From: Homarus americanus
Taxonomy: Eukaryota; Arthropoda; Malacostraca; Decapoda; Nephropidae
NCBI RefSeq assembly: GCF_018991925.1
Contig: NW_024738608.1
Coordinates: 1,976,187 to 2,040,186 of the forward strand
DNA: 64,000 nucleotides
Reading direction: 5' to 3'
The stretch's first letter is position 1. Each line of letters opens with the position of its first letter. Made by a program: the position numbers and the translations under genes. Shown one piece after another: positions 34,756-46,100 of the stretch. The notes under the pieces were generated by a model, which saw only the letters and a program-made list of their open reading frames with translations, was not told the origin of the DNA and searched no databases.

Positions 34756-37700
34756 TTATATTCTAGATGCAAAATTTCTATATTTCTTTAATATTTCATC
34801 TATTTTCCTATTTCCAAACATCCACTCTATTTGCAGGGGGACATTATTTATATGGGCATTTCTATAAACATTAAGCAATGGGCATTCCAGTATATAATGT
34901 GGCAGGGTATGGGATCTGGATGTTCTACAAACTCTACATTCTTTATCCTGTTCACTTCTCTCAGCTCCAAGTTCCCAATAATATTTATATCCTAATCTTA
35001 ACCTCATATACACTGAATCTTTCCACCTACTCCTATCTTTCCCATATGTAAATTTTGTGTTCATGAGAACATGATGGTAATGTTTCATTGTTTCACTTTT
35101 CTCGTATATTTCATTCCTTTTGAAATTATCTTCTATTGATTGTATTTTCCGTAATTTGCTCCTTAATTGTTTCAAGGTTTTAGTACATATTATGTCGATC
35201 TCGGCCTTTTCCGTGGCTCTTTTTGCTATTATATCTACTGCTTCATTAAGACCAATGCCTACATGTGAAGGGACCCATACAAATTGAACATTATGGCCAT
35301 TTTTCCTTATTGTATTTACTAATTTTCTACATGAACCAATAATGTGTCCAAAGACTGGACTCCCACTGTTCAAAGAATCCAAAGCTGCCCTACTATCAAC
35401 AAAAAAAATATGCATCTTTATACATATTTACAACATTTTCCAATCCTACTAACATTGCATATAACTCAGCTTGTGTTGATGATATAAAACTGCTCAACCG
35501 AAGTCCAATTTTGATGTCATCATTTCCTTGTTCTGTGGACTGTCTTATAAGGATCCCGCACCCTGCCCTGCCACCTGACATAACTGAACCGTCACAATAT
35601 ACATGCAATGTGTTTATTTTAGGCAAATTACTAATCTTATTCCCATATAAAGCCCTTAACTGTCCTGGTTCATGTAATGATTTCTTCATTGTGAGAGGCA
35701 CTATGTCTAACTCTACTTCTCGTTCTTCCCAGGGTGGATTCTTACAACTCTTCTGAACAGCTGTACACCAGTCTGCCAGATTACATTTTTTAGTAATATT
35801 TACTAATCCATTCATGTATCCTCTCTTGCCTTGCCTGCAGAAGGTCCTTTTATCTTTTAAACCATCATTTATATCTTGTACAAATTTACCCCCACTGTTC
35901 CCTCTCATTAATCGAACTGCTGCAACTGTATTAATTTCATTGACCCTCTGTGAAATGCTCTGTAACCCTAGTTCCATTTTCATTATCTCAATCATTGCAT
36001 CCTTTTGACACCCTAAAATTATTCTCATTGCTTCATTTTGCATGATCTCAAGCTTCCGTAACCTTCCTTCACCAGTACAAGAGAGGACAGGTGCTGCATA
36101 GTCTATAAGTGATCTGATGGTAGAAATACACATCATTCTCAGTATGGGTACCCCAGCACCTTTACCACAACATGCTAGAGCCTTCAAAGGCTGTAATCTT
36201 GCTCTACATTGAGTGAGGACATGATATATTTCTGCCTCTTTACTTTCACAAGTAAAGCCAATATACATTCCTAAATATTTATTCTTCGACACTTTCTCAA
36301 CAATTTTTCCATTTAGAAAAACGGATTCAGTTCCTCTTCCTTTACATTCACACTTGGTTTTTTCTTCATTGATAACTAAGCCCATCTTTTGAGAAAGAAC
36401 ACTAAAATTATTTAATGCAATCTGCAATTTTTTTACAGAGTTTCCTTGAAATAAGATGTCATCTACATAAATGATGGTTACAACTCCTTTGGGATATTTG
36501 TGTGAGGCTATCTTGTTCATTAACACATTAAATAACATTGGACTCAATACTCCCCCTTGGGGAGTGCCTAGTTCAAGTGCTCTTTCCTCAGACAAACATC
36601 CCTGATACCATACACAGATTCTCCTTCCATGCAAGTAGTCACCTATCTAGTGTAACAACTTTCCTGATACTCCTAGAGCAGCCAGCTCATTCATAACTAC
36701 TTCACTGTGAGCTTTATCAAATGCTCCTTGTCAATCCACAAAAACTCTACATCTGTCTACATCATTTGATAAACATTTTATAACACAGTCTGAAGTACAT
36801 TTCCCTTCCAAAAAACCAAATAAATTACAAGATAGATTTCCCCCACAATATATACAAGCCTATATAATAATACTCTCTCCATCATCTTGGAAAAACAAGA
36901 TGTTAAAGACACTGGCCTGTATCCACCAGTTGCCTTAGGGACAGGAATAACTATCGCTTTCTTCCATTCTGTTGGTAATCTACCCTCTGTATAGCTCATG
37001 TTGAATAAATCTAATAATGGACTATTTTCCATACCAACTAAGCAGTTCAAAATTTCATAAGTCACACCATCTTCGCCTGGTGCTGTAGATTTTCCTTTTT
37101 TAACAGCATTTAATAACTCATCTTGAGTAATATCTACACATGTTACATCAAAAATATTTAGAGCTGATGAAATAAATCTTCTTCTTTCATTTTGCCACTC
37201 ATCTAATGCTTTTATTGTCCTGTTAGGCAGGGAGGCAACACTAGCTGCTTTAGCCCACTTGTCAACCAGTTTATTTGCTTCTTTCTTCCTCTGGATGAGG
37301 ATGACTAATAAAATTACTCCTTTTTCCTCTAATTTTGTTAATATCCTGCCATATTTCTTTGAGATTTTTACTCTCCCCAATGTGCTGTGCAAAGTCTTGC
37401 CAATATTTCTCCCTTGCCTCCTTCCTAGCCTGCCCACATATTTTGGCTATATCCATGAAGATTTCTCTATCTTCTTCTCTTCTACCATTCCTTACCCAAT
37501 CTTTATGTGCTGCCCTTAACATCTGTGTCCATCCCTTCAACATTTTGTCATTGGTATAGCAGTGTTTCCTAGCCCCATGTGTCTTATCATTTATCTTTTT
37601 CTGTGTTGACCTAGTTAAACATCTTTCTTTCTCCCCAACTAAGTCATTATAAAAGCTATCCATACAGACTGGTGTATAATTTCTGTACCATTTCTCTATG

Positions 37701-38395
37701 TTTCGGGTAAACACTTCTGTGTCATCCTTGTTTAGTTTCAATCTCTTCCTCCTATATCTCACCTGTCTCTTCCCTAATGGTAATTGAACATACACAACAA
37801 AATGGTCACTGACTAGCTCCCTTATTATCTCACATTCTCCCTGGACTCCCTGACTGCTTATCATGCTAGCATAGTCTAACCTTCCTCCTTTAATATGAGT
37901 CACTTCCTCATTTCCTAACAAGTAAGCATCTGGGTGATCTTGTAAAAATTGCCAAAATTTTATACCATTTCAATTAATTCTCCCCATTGTTTCGAGTCTT
38001 GGATGTCGAGCATTAAAATCTCCTACAGCCAAAGTTGAGTCCAAAAACATGCAATCTGGTAAGAAGTTGAGGTCAAAACAGCCTCCAGAAATATACAAAT
38101 TTGCTATGTTCAATTCTCCTTCCTTCAAATATAACTTTATACAGACACTTTCTATTCCTTGTACTCTACTCGGGCTTCCAACTAGTTCTGCTGGTATGGA
38201 ATTCTTAATGTATGTTGAGACCCCTCTTATACCTTCACCCGAATACAGATGAAATCCCTTATATCCAGACAGTTTAAGCAGGTCGCCTTTCCTGTCCCCA
38301 GTCTCTTGAAGGGTAATTATGTCAATATTATTTTTAAGGGTAAAGTAGTGTACATCTGTCACTCTATTTCGTAGACCATTAACATTCCAGGACAT
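34756..38395 (-). pseudogene. LINE ORF2: endonuclease, reverse transcriptase, RNase H
   Basis: Starts MSWNVNGLRNR at 38,395, the usual N-terminus of an APE-type endonuclease; LQETGD, VGDFNARH and LVSDHF follow. A single in-frame TGA interrupts it near 37,967, a frameshift lies near 37,300, another near 36,800, and TGA and TAG codons follow near 36,734 and 36,655. RT motifs: APGEDGVTYEIL, GGYRPVSLTSCFSKMMER, GAFDKAHSEV, LGTPQGGVLSPMLFNVL and IIYVDDILF (catalytic YVDD at 36,469-36,458, intact). RNase H: YCDGS, TQAELYAM, FVDSRAALDSL and a final NEAVDIIAKRA, so all four acidic positions remain. The frame slips at an 8-T run near 35,404. The C-terminus has CRVCRTSRSHTLPHYILEC, a zinc-binding tail common in the I superfamily. 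Confidence 0.88.
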
Positions 38396-38405
38396 TATCT
38401 AAAGG

Positions 38406-40101
38406 CTAGCTAGATCCAAGATTAATATTTACACATTTTATATCCTTTCCAATCAGATTCTTTAAGAAGGCCCAATCCTCCTGCACAGATTCCCATTTCC
38501 TCATAAGTTTTTCTTTATCAGCATCTTTACACTTTACCAACACATTTTTAAAACTTTCAGTTGTTGCTCCCTGCACTACACAATCCTTTATTTTCCTCTC
38601 CTTCCCTTTAATACTTATTTTATGCACTGAATTTTTCAAAAGCTTGAGCTCTTCACTTTCCTCTTTCCCTTCTAATTCTACATTATTCACAGCTTTGTTT
38701 TCCCTTTCTTTATTTATCACTGTATCAAGTCTTTTCTCTATCACTTCTATTTTCTGACCTAACTTTTGCAAAAGCTGAAACATCTTACGCACCTCTTCTC
38801 CCAGAATTTCTTGCACAGTTTTATCACTAACCTGGAGGGCTGCACCACTACTCTCACTTGCTACTTGTTTATTACTCTGTTTGTTCCTGGCATCAGCAAC
38901 TCTTCCGGCCGCAAGTGCAGTCCTTATCCTTCTTGAATCTTCATGCCAGGCATTCTCAGGGATCACTGTCTCCATTGTCTGTGTGTTCTCCTGCTGTCTT
39001 GTCACTGCCAGACCACAGCGTACTTCTTCAGTGTTCTCTGAATAATTCCTTTGTTGGTCACTTCTCATACGTGGCCTCATCTCGCATGCAATTGAACTAG
39101 CATTGTGAGTTTTACCACAATTACAACAACAAGGCTTCACTTTCTCTCCTGCATTGATCTTGTCCTTACAGTTGCTAGATTCGTGCTTCTTTTCACAGAA
39201 TCTACAACGTGGGTCCAGTTGACAGCCCCAGGCCTTATGTCCCCATCTGCAACACTTGAGACACATTATTGGTCCCTCCACATATAGTGCCACCTTCCTA
39301 TACCCTGCTCCTGTGATGAACACTTTCTCTGGAACCTTTCCTCTCATTAGAGCAATAACCTGGCTTCTCTCTTCGCCCCTTATTAAATGCCTCTTGACGC
39401 AAACAAATCTTTCGTCATCCAATAAGTATTCTGGATCTAGTATTACAGGGTACCTGAAGATTATAACCTTTGTAAGTAGTATGTTGCTCTCCTCTGGCAA
39501 AACCATCAGTAATCCCTTGTACCCAACAGTTGTCAACAATTCCACAGCCTCCATGGTCCCCACTGTAAGACAAGGCTTGTGTGTGCCTTCTTTCAAAAGA
39601 GGCTCAAAGCTGCGATGCTCCCGTCCTAGTTGTACTGCCCATTTTAATTTTTCAAGGAAGGTCATCGGGCATGACTGTGGAAAAATTAATCTCTACCTGA
39701 CACGACCAACATTACCTTGTGTGTGTTCTTGTCTGCTTCCTTCAAATTCCATACTTTGCTCTGTTCTTGATCCATTCTCCACTATCTCCTTTCTGTTATT
39801 TCCATTATTATTACCACCCACACACGTTTTTTTGTCCTAGATTTTTTTGTCTCTTCTCCTCTCTCACTTCTCCGCTTTCACTGTCCTCTTGCCAGCTTGT
39901 CTCCCTCATCCTTTTAGAAATTTCTTTCTTTTTCACTACCTCTTGTTGTAGCTGTATTTTCTCACTTTCGAGCTTCCCTTGTGCTTCATCACTCGTATTA
40001 GACTCATCACTCCTCAACTCAAGGTCTTCAAGAACTTCGTCCAATACTATCTTTTCTTTACTCTTCCATGTGGAGTTCTTAAGCGATAATTCACTTTCCA
40101 T
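38406..40101 (-). pseudogene. LINE ORF1, nucleic-acid-binding protein with three zinc knuckles
   Basis: ORF1 proteins coat element RNA in the ribonucleoprotein. The likely start is MESELSLKNS at 40,101 (an upstream in-frame Met lies at 40,194). The N-terminal part is charged and rich in Glu/Lys. The frame breaks near 39,830 at an A-run, then resumes as an open 419-codon segment at 39,665. In that segment there are three knuckles: C135-x2-C-x4-H143-x4-C148, C154-x2-C-x3-H161-x4-C166 and C180-x2-C-x3-H187-x6-C194. A Glu/Lys-rich, probably coiled stretch follows at residues 290-345. It ends 11 bases before ORF2 begins, in line with termination-reinitiation in this class. Confidence 0.8.
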
Positions 40102-40382
40102 GGGGCAATGTTGACATCCCACAACACCCAGCCAGGAGTGATGGGACCCCGAGCAGTTATTTTCGTGTGGTAAACAGTAAGTTCCCAACACCAAAGTTGC
40201 TTGACGATACTTATTTTATCCTCAGGTCCTTATACACAAGTAGGTAAATCTATATATCCTTCAGATAAGATAATAGGCTCGAAAACATCCAAATTTGGGA
40301 GCTAGCACTCACAGCTGTGTTTACCAGTGCCCGCCACCCAACCGAGCAGGAGCGTAGTCTTTGCTCGAATGTGGTTGTGTAT

Positions 40383-40815
40383 GGCATCAAGAAGCAGGAC
40401 AAATATCGCTATATCTCATGGGCTGTCGTTACCCCCAAAAATGTCAAATTACCCTCTTAGGGGTAATTTGACACTAATTGAGAACCGCTGAACTAACTCA
40501 TAAAACGACGCATGCCTCAACTTTTTGGGATAGAGAGAGAAGACAAATTTTCCCAACATTTACAACATCAAACAAGATCTGATACACCACAACAGATCCA
40601 CCTCCCATTGGCACAAGCATTTTTAACTTCATTTGTCAGCTCTATGAATGAGTTAGTGACTGAGAGAGAAGTTTTGGAGTGAAAGTGGGGAATTTTACAC
40701 TCCTCGCAAGAGCAGCTTATGAGTAATTCCTGGTCATCCTTGTTTGTTTATGTATGACTCTAGGAGGGAGTCAAGCCTTGGGAAGACTCAACTCCCTGGG
40801 GTGTGGAGTCTTAGT
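40383..40815. other. Spacer with a perfect 13-bp hairpin
   Basis: TGTCAAATTACCC (40,442-40,454) and its exact reverse complement (40,461-40,473) flank a 6-base loop TCTTAG. Otherwise there is nothing recognisable. Confidence 0.6.
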
Positions 40816-40817
40816 TT

Positions 40818-40961
40818 TTTTTATTCAACAAATTTATTGGTAAAGCTTGGAGTACAGTTTGCCTATTCTGAGTAATTCAGTCAGGTCTTGACACGAGGGT
40901 GGTATCACTTCTCACTGTCACGCAAGACAGAGGTTCATACACAAAGAAATACATCATATTC

Positions 40962-41008
<47 letters not shown>

Positions 41009-41385
41009 TCAGATTCATGTGGGTAATGTCACTGTTCACTGCCATGCAGGACAGAGGTTCGTACACAAAGAAATGCATCATATTCATTAGCAGTATATAT
41101 ATAGTTCAGAGTTATGTGGGTGATGTCACTGTTCGCTGCCATGCAAGACAGTGGTTCATATACTACATTGGACGTCATATTCTAATTGAAGACCAATCAG
41201 TATGGGCTAGCAAATTTGGGATAAACAGCAAGAATGTCCCCAAGCACCCCCGATTCAATATAGTAATTACAAAGTTCATGATACAATAAGCCAGGTGGCC
41301 TGAAGTCTTTGACAGTGTCACATTCAATGATATAGTGTTCAAGTGTATGGTTTAAAGATTTATTACAATGTGTTAGATCCAGATG
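40818..41385 (-). mobile_element. I-like LINE 3' end with repeated 3' UTR
   Basis: On minus, the coding end reads CNKSLNHTLEHYIIECDTV then KDFRPPGLLYHEL (about 41,365-41,265), the same zinc-tail type as the I-like ORF2 at 34.7 kb but a different family. The 3' UTR has three diverged sub-repeats of 80-90 bases with core CACTGCCATGCAGGACAGAG, separated by (AT)n (40,966-41,006). It ends AATAAATTTGTTGAATAAAA. The 5' border is approximate. Confidence 0.75.
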
Positions 41386-41542
41386 CCGGGAGTGCGACCC
41401 TTATCACACATAAGGACGCCCCAGTGTTACAGTTGTCGTCCACGACGTGATAGAGGCAGGATACAGGATGTCCTTCACCTGGCCAAGACATATCACGCTA
41501 TTTAAAACTTAAAAAGGGGTTGATGGATGACCTGAATTATGT
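41386..41542. other. Unassigned sequence
   Basis: May include more of the LINE upstream, but no reading frame is convincing. Confidence 0.4.
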
Positions 41543-41657
41543 CCACCCCAACTTATTTCAACTAATGATTAACCTAACCTAACTTAACTTAAACCTAACC
41601 TCATCTCCTCAAATAGCGTTAAGATGGTTAGCCTTTAGATGAAATAAGCTGGGGTGG
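41543..41657. mobile_element. Palindromic MITE-like element with CCTAA core (copy 3, best preserved)
   Basis: The terminal inverted repeats match at 27 of 32 bases, starting CCACCCCAACTTATTTCA on the left and CCACCCCAGCTTATTTCA at the right end. The centre is TAACCTAACCTAACTTAAC, a telomere-like tract. No target duplication was recognised. Confidence 0.7.
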
Positions 41658-42299
41658 AGATTCTTCAGCTGATCCAAATTAAGTCCTGATACTACAAGCA
41701 TAGAGGGTTTAAACACGAAGCCATGGAATTTCGTCCCTTATCTTCCATCGTCATTGGAATCAGATCCTACCGGCACGATCCTCCGCCTCATCAGATACGA
41801 CGAAGCTCAGCGTCTTGTGGAATCTGACCCTCTTAAAGATCTACTGGTAATTACGGGTAATGTTCGACTTCCTCTTAACTAAACACAGCCATTAATCCCA
41901 GCCCGTCATCTCACATCTCACAAAATGTTTATATAATTGTTTACGTGAGGAAGGATATATACGTGTGTTATTTAAGGTGTTTCATTACTGTATATTTCAG
42001 TTGTCGTCTTATAGCGATGCGGTAACGTGTTTTATTATATAGCAACGTAATAACACGTATTTATGTAGCTATATGGTAACACGTATTTATATTAGGACAG
42101 TAACACGTATTTATATAGCGACATTATCACACATGATGTATATTTATTGGCCAAAAATAGTCTTTGATTTGTAAATATAACGAGAAATTTATAGATGCTT
42201 TATATAAGGGTCAAATATTAACTGCCATCAGGTGTAGAAGGGACAATATGGCGTCTTGTTTATATACGGAGTGAGGAACAGTCATACATACTGGTTTAT
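41658..42299. other. No gene seen; diverged ~30-bp repeat at 42,010-42,130
   Basis: The repeat core is AACACGTATTTATATAG, three to four loose copies. Confidence 0.5.
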
Positions 42300-42455
42300 A
42301 CTGTACTCATGTGATTGAGTACAAGTTGTGTACATCAGAGAGTCTCTTTCAGTGTACTCATGTAGTGATTGAGTACAAGTTGTATACATCAGAGACTCTC
42401 TTTACAGTGTACTCATGTAGTGATTGAGTACAAGATGTGTCCATCAGGAAGTCTC
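42300..42455. repeat. About 60-bp tandem repeat, 3 copies
   Basis: Each contains GTACTCATGTAGTGATTGAG, GTACATCAGAGA and GTCTCTTT. Copies diverge by a few percent and one is shortened. Confidence 0.85.
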
Positions 42456-42959
42456 TAGTACTTACATTACAATTCATTAAAACAAAAGGAAGATGGTTAT
42501 TTATATATGCTGCTCTTCCTCGGCCACCTGACACACACACACACACACACACTTGTCGCTCGGGATGTTCCTCTTCCTCACCTGTGTGGTGTATAACGCT
42601 CGCCTATATATAACACTGTCAGTTTTATGGCGTTAATAAAAAATGAGTAAATTATCCCATCCATCAGCATCTTACCATTAAATTCTAAAGGAGACAATTT
42701 TTTGAGGCGGCCAATTAACTCATTAAACCGCAAAGAGTCTTATCTACTGTATTTATATACATGGGAACTATACGTCGACCATTTGGCTATTAAACACACA
42801 TCAACACCGCTATTACGGGTCATAGCTGCGTCTCAATACTACAGAAAATAACCCTTTTGCATGCATGATTTGAAACTACCGAACTTCGCAGTTAGGTGAT
42901 ACAACTATAGGGTGGAGGGGGGGGGGGGTAGCCTACCAGTCGTCGGCGGTGTGGTGGTG

Positions 42960-43000
42960 AAATCGTCAGTCAGTTCAGCCCAGCGGTACCCTTCAGGTCT
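42960..43000 (+). promoter_or_regulatory. Putative initiator-type core promoter
   Basis: TCAGTC at 42,966-42,971 matches the arthropod initiator TCAGTY with the A (42,968) as +1. At +28 to +32 AGGTC matches the downstream element RGWYV at four of five positions. No TATA box is evident. It lies 206 bases upstream of the proposed exon 1 donor. It is weak on its own; CAGE or RNA data would decide. Confidence 0.3.
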
Positions 43001-43173
43001 CACTCGTTCTCGGCCTTCACACATTTTGTGGGGCTAATTAAGGAATCTTTCAACCAGTAAGGCTAAGGTGTGCATCCAGCGTTTACTGAAGGAAAAAAAG
43101 ACGGAGGTGACCAGGTGTGGTTGTTGTGTGTGGAGGACGTCTCGCTGCTGCTGTAGGGAGCGTCAGGAACATG
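42968..43173 (+). CDS. Candidate exon 1: 5' UTR ending in the start codon
   Basis: The 206 bases from the putative initiator contain only one ATG, its last three bases (43,171-43,173), in the good context GGAACATG, immediately followed by donor GTAAGG. Spliced in phase 0 to the exon at 52,490 it would give Met-Met-Leu-Leu. The alternative is that the 52,490 ATG is the start and another 5' exon is used. The join is inferred, across an intron of about 9.3 kb. Confidence 0.4.
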
Positions 43174-46100
43174 GTAAGGTTCTCGTAGGGGCTTTGTAGG
43201 AATTTTTCATTTCACCGGGATTTTATTTTTTTTAAGGAAGGGCACTTAACTTGGAACTAGGTATGTAATTAAATTTGTATATGGACGAGCAGACAGGAAT
43301 TCTTACATTTTATCGGTGTCTAAATTACTCTCCCGTACCTGAATTACTTTTAAAAGGTTTGTGTTAGTTTACTCCGCCGTAACTCTGTACTTAATGGTGT
43401 TTGAGGCTTCGTTTTCAATCGGGACGAGACACGTAGTCGAAGAAATTCCTTGTAATCTGATGCAGGTAGTCGTCTTTTGTGATGTTCTAAAGACGCTTTC
43501 GAACACCTGGGCAGTACTTAATACAGTACACAGTAATATCACTTCTTCTATCACCTGAACAGTATTTGGTAATGTGAAGATGGGCGCCACTAAGGTAACA
43601 GTTCTGAGGTGTTTGTACATTGTAATTGTTAATTAAATGTAATTCTTGTAAATGATCAGATATCGAAACCACGAAGTAATTCCTTTAAATTTACTAAGGG
43701 AGGGGGGGGGGTGTCAAAAACCCTTCGCTCCCTCACCGTCGGCTGGAATTTCGTTTGAACCATCAACCGAACTGACCTTGTGATTTTTTGTCAAGACTCT
43801 ACGGCTGGTTGTGTGATCATTATATACATCACAATAAATTTGTAAAATAATTCATGTGAGCAAGCTCTAAGCTATGGTAGTGCGCCTAAGTAAACTATTG
43901 GTATTATTGCATTCGGTCATTACACGACCATCTGTTTTAACCATCCTCAACCTATAGAGATCCTTTTCTGGAGTATTTATAACCCCATTTCAACCAGCGG
44001 GCAAAGAGTGTTCTCCCATACTTTTTTTTTTTTGGTGGGGGGTAAACTTTAAAGCGGGTACTTTCCCCAGAAATAAAGGTCAAATTCGATTAAATCGCCC
44101 TAAAATACAGGATAATCTAATTTCTCAACTACTAGGGCATATTGGCCGAAACTGCAATTTTGTCAAACTATATATTTATTTATTTATTTTATTTAACTAG
44201 ACTTGTCTCTTCAGTCCAACAGGGGTCGACCTGCACCTTGGCGGGTGGTGTATAATATGGAGTAAAGTTCAGTCGTACATTAAATTTATTGAGACATTCA
44301 CTCATTTTAAGGCAAACAATAGTGTATTTTTGAAGCATAGGAAAACATTAAAGCAGACCACAAGCCGATAAGTTTGGTCGGTCATCAGGGGAATCTTAGG
44401 AATATAACTGTTGGAGTCGGTAGGTTAGACAATTCTAGGACCCTTTTCTTCTATTTAGTCTTCCTGGCAGAAACGACCTAACCTAACGGGAGCCCCCTCC
44501 TCCCACCCCCCCACCGGGGGGCATATAGAAGTCGTTGGCCACTTTCTAACCTAACTAGCCAAGGATCGTTAGTTTTTAGTTCGTTTCTTCCCGTACTTAT
44601 TTCCCTCGCCGGAGTTTTATTATATACATTAAAGCCCTGAAGATCCCGTAACGTGGCGGAACTAAACATTTATCTTAATTCTCCTCGTAACTGTTCTGAG
44701 CTGTTGCAGAAACCATTGGTAACCATATTTGCCTCCACCATTGTATTTTTCCAGTCATTTATCTTGGTTTCTAGACAAGTAAGCCAACCCAGGAGAAACA
44801 GGTGTGAAGACAAACTATTTGAAATTCGCACTAGCATTACTCGGTGGTTAGTTTCTGATGAAGTCAATTTTTTTTCGCTGAGGATGCGTAGGCAGTGGCT
44901 AATGGGGGGGACCATTGACTGTATTTTGCTAGATTTTGTCCAGCAATATATTTCGACGCCTAAAAGAAAAAAAAACAATGGATTTGTAAAAGTACCAAGA
45001 TAGCAAAGTTCAATTTGGGATTGTGATTTTTAAGTTCATTGTCGCCGACAACTTCCGTGATTCAGGACATTAGTAAAGACATCGTCCAACAGTGACTTTT
45101 ATGTAACATTAATTTCGATGTAAAACTGTCGGTCAATTTCTCTAAATCATCAATTTTGTAGGGAACTCCATCTCGTGTTTAATGAAGTCGTCCAGTGTAG
45201 CAAGTTTGAAAATGTTTCCCACAAAATCAAAAGTAACATTTTCTAATTTTGTAAAATTAAGTCTTGTGGGTCGAGGTTTGGTTGGTTGTGGTTTGCCGAG
45301 TTTTGCTCCTTCAATGGATATTTTTTTCATTAAAACCTGGGTATTTAGTGCAGCTCGTCGTGCTTGTACTCAAGGGTCTGGTAAGAATTGAATTGCTAGT
45401 CTTGGGTTTTGGAGTGGAAATAAATTATGAAGCCTCATGGTCACACTTCCTGAGGCACGCGGCTCTTGGGGATGAAACCGAGCATTAATGAAATTTACCG
45501 AAACTTTCTTCGTTTCTGCTGAATTGTTCGACGTCCTTAATCACCAGAGCAGGTCACCGCGTTCTTACATCGTCCTGAATAATTTCAAAACTCGTTTTGG
45601 CTAAAGACTGTTAGTTCTGATAAGTTTCTTTCTTTGAGTTCTGAATATAGCATAGTTGGTGAGGGAAGCTGTTAGACTATATCCCCGAAGTTTAGTGTCT
45701 GGCGGTCAGGGAACATAGCACGTGGCCTCCTTCCGTCCCAGAGTTGTAAATATTCATGTATTGGACTAGAGCAGATTAAGTGAGTATTGGTCAAGTCTTT
45801 AATTTGTAGGATGTTTTTTAGTGTCGACGCCTCAGTATTGACCTGGTTTATTTTATAGCGCTTCTTGCCCTGGTAATTATGTTTTGGGAAACGTCATAGC
45901 ACACTGAAATTTAAATACGATCCGTGTTAAGGGGGGGGTGGGGAGGGTGTGCCTGGGATAGTGGCCTCATGGTCCACTCCTGGACTAGGGTCACACGGAC
46001 ACGTACTGTGACCTAAAATATCACCTGCCACACCTTGTCAGAACTGGTCCAGAGTATACTGTACAGTATTGTATTAAAACCCATACTTGAATATGCTGTC

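Larger units (their letters stand above)
34596..40370 (-). mobile_element. Near full-length I-superfamily LINE, 5,775 bp, 12-bp target duplications
   Basis: The element lies on the minus strand. Perfect direct repeats GTGGTTGTGTAT flank it at 34,584-34,595 and 40,371-40,382. From 5' to 3' it has a leader (40,370 to about 40,101), ORF1 with zinc knuckles, and ORF2 with an apurinic-type endonuclease, RT and RNase H. The 3' UTR is short and ends in CAATAAACGTATCAATCAAT. RNase H plus CCHC-type ORF1 and the endonuclease fit the I superfamily (I, Nimb and relatives). All domains are present, but stops and frameshifts in both ORFs make it non-autonomous now. Confidence 0.9.

Noticed and set aside
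44653..45763. Possible decayed Penelope-like or other RT remnant on minus
   Set aside because: Scattered frames such as the 102-codon one at 44,978 lack any RT or GIY-YIG motif I could align.
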